From Stutzerimonas stutzeri (GTDB lineage Bacteria > Pseudomonadota > Gammaproteobacteria > Pseudomonadales > Pseudomonadaceae), in the NCBI RefSeq assembly GCF_024448895.1, contig NZ_JAMOIC010000025.1, positions 1 to 55,446 of the forward strand: 55,446 nt of DNA, given 5' to 3'. The translations under genes and the position numbers were made by a program. Every line of letters starts with the position of its first letter. Position 1 is the first letter of the stretch. Shown here in pieces: positions 53,001 through 55,446 of this stretch. The notes under the pieces are model-generated. The model was not told the DNA's origin. It searched no databases and saw only the letters and a program-made list of their open reading frames with translations.

Positions 53001-55215
53001 GTTCGGCTTGGGCCTGCGGCAGCCGGAGGGTCGCAGGAAAGATCTGGGTCTGGTTTTCTTCGCGCTTCAAGTACTGGCCGCGCTCGAGCCAGGCCACCGC
53101 GGTGACCACCTTGGTTTCGGCGTCGCGGTCATCGGCGTTAAAGCTCGTTTCGACCTCATCATCCAGCAGCACTTCGCCGGCGGTGATGATCAGCTTGCCA
53201 CCTTTGCGTCGGTCGCTTTCACGGCGCAGTTTGCGCAAGATCTGCTGAATATCGCGCAGGCCAAGCTTGGAGCGTTCGCACATGCCGAACTGGGTTTCGA
53301 TGTCTTGCAGGTCATAGAGCAGCACGCAACGGGCGTCGCCTTGGTCGCGCCCTGCGCGCCCGGCTTCCTGCAGGTAGTTTTCCAGCGAGCCCGGAATGTC
53401 GGCATGGACCACCAGCCGAATGTCGGCCTTGTCCACGCCCATGCCAAAGGCATTGGTCGCGACAATCACACGCAGTTGGCCTGCCTTGAACGCATCTTGA
53501 ATGTCGGTCTTTTCGTGAGGTTCGAGGCCTGCATGAAAGTGCTTGCAGGGCCAGCCCTGTCCGATTAGAAAGTCTGACAGTTCCTCGGCGCCCTTACGGC
53601 TGGAGACAAAGACCACCGAGCCACCGTCGTGCCGACCAATATGGTCTTCAAGCAGCTGGTGGGTGCGCGCCCACTTCTCGGCACGGGTGCACGGCAACAC
53701 CTCGAAGCTCAAATTGGTGCGCTCATGGGTGCCCAGAAAGGTCTCGAACTCGATCTTCAGCTGCTCCCTGAAATGCTGCTGAATGTCCTCAAGCACATCC
53801 GGTTTGGCCGTGGCGGTAAAGCAACCGATGGGGGCCAAGGGGCCCCCACCGGTGTGCTCGCTGATAAAGCGCGACACGTATTGGTAATCGGGGCGGAAGT
53901 CGTTGCCCCATTTGGACAAGCAATGGGCTTCATCAAAGATCCAGGCACCGATCTGGCGCTGCTTGATCGCCCGGCGAAAGGCCTTGTTGCGAAACTGCTC
54001 GGGCGAAACCAGCAGGATGCCGACGTCCCCCATCTGAACCTTCTCCAGCACCTCGGCCCGCTCGGGCATGGTCAACAGGCCATTGAGGGTGGCGGCGCAT
54101 TGCACGTTGCGCTCAAGCAAGCCGTCGACCTGATCCTTCATCAAGGATTGCAGCGGCGAGATGATGATGGTCAGGCTGCCGTTGCGGTGAAAGCGGTTCA
54201 GGGCCGGGAGCTGGTAACACAGGGATTTGCCACCGCCGGTGGCGAGAATGGCCAGCACGTGTTGGCTGCGCATGCCGGCCAGCACCACGTCGTGCTGCAA
54301 AGTCTTGCCATCCGGTTCGGTCCGAAAGTCATCAAAGCCAAAGTAGCGCTTAAGCTCATGGCGCGGGTCATGGGTGGTGGCGCAGTACTCGCAATCTTTG
54401 CGTCCGCACGGAACGTCCCGCAGCTCGGCAATGAGCCGCCCTACTTCCGGAAACTGATAGCGCACCCAGGGGGCCAATACTGAGTTGCCGCCTGACACTC
54501 GGAGCCACGCCAGTGCATAAGCCAAGGGCAGATGCAGCGACGGGTCCAGCAGGTCGGTTTCGAGGAGCTGTTCAAGGCGGGTGCTGCAGACCTTGAGGCT
54601 TCGGGTCAGGGTCGGGTCGTTTTCAACCAGCAGTTGGGGAATCAGGCCGCGCAGCTCGGTGACCGGTTTGGGGCTGGTGCCGCTGAGCGAGGCGAAGAAT
54701 GAGCCCAGGTCACTTTTGAGTGTGGGGGCCAGCAGCGTCTGGTAGCACAGCAGCTCCGCCTGGTTGGTCTCGTTCAGTTGGGCAAAGGCCTGACGCTGGT
54801 CCTGAAACAGGGTGAGCGTGGAGCGGCAATCGGACAGCGGTGAGTTGAGGCTGTCCCGAATGAGTTTGTAGTCCTTGACCAGTCGGTGATACGGGTTCTG
54901 CGGAAAGGCCAAGGGCGACAGACGCAGGGTGTCGATCACCGGCAGCCCGTGCAGGGCCAGGTGTGGGGCCTGTTGTCTGAGGATCGGCAGGTCATGGTCG
55001 ATGACGTTGTGGCCGAGGACGAAGCTCGCGCCCTGCCCCAGGCTGTCCAGCGACTCGAGAATATCGGGTAAGTCCCGGTCGACTTTGCGCTCGAGCTCGG
55101 CGCCAGTGTCGGGGCGCAGGGCGCCGACCATGAAGATCCGGTCGGGCTTATCGGCTTTGCCGGGGGCGACTTCGAGATCGAAGATCAGGCTTTTAGGTTG
55201 AGACGGTGAAGCCAT
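50065..55215 (-). CDS. Exonuclease-like/RecQ/UvrD fusion helicase
   Basis: A 1716-residue protein with three recognisable parts. Residues 1-140 resemble a DEDD 3'-5' exonuclease: FDLEV (D13, E15), GHNVIDHD (about D73) and a D129-containing C-terminal motif, but the usual His is replaced by N124. A cysteine group (C270, C275, C278) precedes the RecQ-type helicase: Walker A ATGGGKSLCYQLP (K330), DEAH 428-431, LSKWGNDFRPDY, and motif VI QEAGRAGRDQGD. A winged-helix-like region follows. A UvrD/Rep-type helicase occupies about residues 1090-1620: AGPGSGKTRVIVHRIAYLLR, DEYQDIDELQYR, GDDDQNIYQWR and GTAHSAKGLEFRHVVLLDG. Both helicases move 3'-5' in their families. Role not established: repair or phage defence are plausible. 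Confidence 0.85.
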   Translation of the reverse strand: MASPSQPKSLIFDLEVAPGKADKPDRIFMVGALRPDTGAELERKVDRDLPDILESLDSLGQGASFVLGHNVIDHDLPILRQQAPHLALHGLPVIDTLRLSPLAFPQNPYHRLVKDYKLIRDSLNSPLSDCRSTLTLFQDQRQAFAQLNETNQAELLCYQTLLAPTLKSDLGSFFASLSGTSPKPVTELRGLIPQLLVENDPTLTRSLKVCSTRLEQLLETDLLDPSLHLPLAYALAWLRVSGGNSVLAPWVRYQFPEVGRLIAELRDVPCGRKDCEYCATTHDPRHELKRYFGFDDFRTEPDGKTLQHDVVLAGMRSQHVLAILATGGGKSLCYQLPALNRFHRNGSLTIIISPLQSLMKDQVDGLLERNVQCAATLNGLLTMPERAEVLEKVQMGDVGILLVSPEQFRNKAFRRAIKQRQIGAWIFDEAHCLSKWGNDFRPDYQYVSRFISEHTGGGPLAPIGCFTATAKPDVLEDIQQHFREQLKIEFETFLGTHERTNLSFEVLPCTRAEKWARTHQLLEDHIGRHDGGSVVFVSSRKGAEELSDFLIGQGWPCKHFHAGLEPHEKTDIQDAFKAGQLRVIVATNAFGMGVDKADIRLVVHADIPGSLENYLQEAGRAGRDQGDARCVLLYDLQDIETQFGMCERSKLGLRDIQQILRKLRRESDRRKGGKLIITAGEVLLDDEVETSFNADDRDAETKVVTAVAWLERGQYLKREENQTQIFPATLRLPQAQAEQRLNNADLPARRLEEFRAILRFLYDAGADERINTDALMALTSLTSEEVTATLKQMEDMGLLENDSKLTLYLRHGVSGAATQRLKHTLELEAGLFETLREQAPDAESGAWQDLNLPPLTAALKESTGQGELIPLHVLRLLRSLAQDHDSDSQQKGTLELRQVSRDYLKLRIKGGHSWAKLHTFGEKRRALAGVLLEFLISKIPAGLRGKDLLVETTFGELARALEADLALPHLIPPEQRRRAIEHVLLYLHKQDILTLNHGMTVMRRAMTIEVNPEKRSGFLKDDYLKLDEHYREKRIQVHVMREYAEVALGEMAAALSLVMHYFSDSKQDFIKRYFEGREEVLKLATSEESWNTIIETLSAPQRMVVADDDDMNRLVLAGPGSGKTRVIVHRIAYLLRVRRVPASCIVALTFNRHAANEIKQRLLRLVGADAFGVNVMTYHRMAMRLTGTRFARGEAVEEGTLKQVLSDAVELLEGKRQVEGEDDLREQLLRGYRYILVDEYQDIDELQYRMVSALAGRKAEEDGRLCILAVGDDDQNIYQWRETNNRYILQFREDYEATTSYLIDNYRSTRHIIEAANSLIERNPDRLKQRHPIQINTSRRDHPRGGDWEDLDTERRGQVICLLIPGDEQTRPNLQAQAAVAELQRLLDLENGDWQGCAILARRHECLYPVQAWCEQNGVSYCLAADKDSALPLTGQRGFVAAIEQLRSQDAALDAKGHWRDLESASLEPEWHEFFEVAFGQLLAELGECQLSAQAVIDWLYDYARELRQQPKQGLYVGTAHSAKGLEFRHVVLLDGGWPTGAEVLNDERRLYYVGMTRAEQTLTLCEFPDGNPFSRHLPVNIQKREYVGRYLPALEKRYLQLSLRDIDLDYAGRHPEHAPVHAAIAQLQMGDPLTLVPSEDRYLIQNSQGQTLGRTSKTFKLPLEVEQCEAAGILVRQSAHCEEQYRAWHKCVQWELVVPRVVGCAPTLSKPASSL

Positions 55216-55353
55216 CCGGACGGCGATCCTTGCAACAGACTACGGGGCTATTGGCACTGTAGCGGCAAATGCCCGTTCTAGGTAGGTGCGTGGGGTCGCG
55301 GTGGGTGTGGGTGCGGGGGTTTCCGACGGGTGTGGGCGGATGAACAACGGCAG

Positions 55354-55441
55354 GAGCAAAAGAGCAAAAGAGCAAAAGAGCAAAAGAGCAAAAGAGCAAA
55401 AGAGCAAAAGAGCAAAAGAGCAAAAGAGCAAAAGAGCAAAA
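55354..55441. repeat. 11-copy tandem octamer GAGCAAAA
   Basis: Eleven exact, back-to-back copies of GAGCAAAA, followed by a partial copy (GAGTA) at the window end, so the tract may continue beyond it. On the leftward transcript it reads TTTTGCTC and lies 139 bp upstream of the giant helicase start. Octamer tracts of this length slip readily during replication, so the number may vary between cells and change spacing in the promoter region. The open frames across it (repeated LLFCSFA) are a product of the repeat. Confidence 0.95.
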
Positions 55442-55446
55442 GAGTA

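Noticed and set aside
55193-55431. Reading frames encoding repeated LLFCSFA
   Set aside because: They arise because an 8-bp repeat is open in all phases. They have no other coding support.
55354-55441. CRISPR array
   Set aside because: Copies are 8 bp and directly adjacent without spacers, so this is a simple tandem repeat.

Overview
The window looks like a chromosomal accessory region of a Pseudomonas-type gammaproteobacterium (Pseudomonas or Stutzerimonas). This rests on a quinoprotein ethanol dehydrogenase locus very close to Pseudomonas exaA, on AACAACAAGAGG-type translation leaders that resemble Pseudomonas Crc/Hfq targets, on dense LysR regulation, and on moderately high GC. No rRNA, tRNA, CRISPR array or intact insertion sequence was recognised.

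Region 1 (1-8.2 kb): a decayed moaA-like radical SAM gene, an XdhC-type molybdoenzyme maturation factor, a LysR regulator, a NepI-like MFS exporter, then a rightward set of a secreted cyclophilin-like protein, an exported alpha/beta hydrolase, a DUF6152-type periplasmic protein, a DUF6644-type membrane protein and an anchored metallo-beta-lactamase-fold hydrolase. Region 2 (8.3-13.6 kb): paoABC, encoding a Tat-exported periplasmic molybdenum aldehyde oxidoreductase, with a divergent second XdhC gene that probably matures it. Region 3 (13.9-21.6 kb): a 14-TM drug exporter, an exported flavodoxin-like protein, a LysR regulator, and a leftward redox/detoxification set of a Tat-exported aldo/keto reductase, a cytosolic aldo/keto reductase, a double carboxymuconolactone-decarboxylase-domain protein, a cupin and a second exported alpha/beta hydrolase.

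Region 4 (22.0-37.7 kb) is the most coherent candidate system. A flavin monooxygenase, a type I extradiol (VOC) dioxygenase with its metal ligands, and a pseudooxynicotine-hydrolase-like C-C hydrolase form a plausible aromatic hydroxylation, ring cleavage and hydrolysis route. They sit with a hydrophobic-compound envelope module (DUF1302 barrel, DUF1329, YCF48 propeller, MMPL/RND pump), an MFS transporter, a RutE-like reductase, a chemoreceptor and a LysR regulator. A 14-bp identical LysR-type operator sequence occurs in front of both the monooxygenase and the YCF48-RND operon. Five genes carry A-rich CA motifs in their ribosome-binding leaders, which suggests catabolite repression. The substrate cannot be read from sequence.

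Region 5 (37.8-42.4 kb): an unknown secreted protein, a secreted beta-helix protein, an antitoxin-like gene with a truncated Zeta-type toxin, a GNAT acetyltransferase and a broken second GNAT. Region 6 (43.1-48.4 kb): exaA, a pentapeptide-repeat protein, and a convergent EraR/EraS-like (PedR2/PedS2-like) two-component pair. The usual cytochrome exaB, exaC and pqq genes are not in the window. Region 7 (48.8-55.4 kb): a nucleotide pyrophosphatase remnant, a 50-codon ORF, a ProQ/FinO-domain RNA-binding protein, and a 1716-residue protein joining a DEDD-exonuclease-like domain, a RecQ-type helicase and a UvrD-type helicase. An 11-copy GAGCAAAA octamer tract lies upstream of that giant gene.
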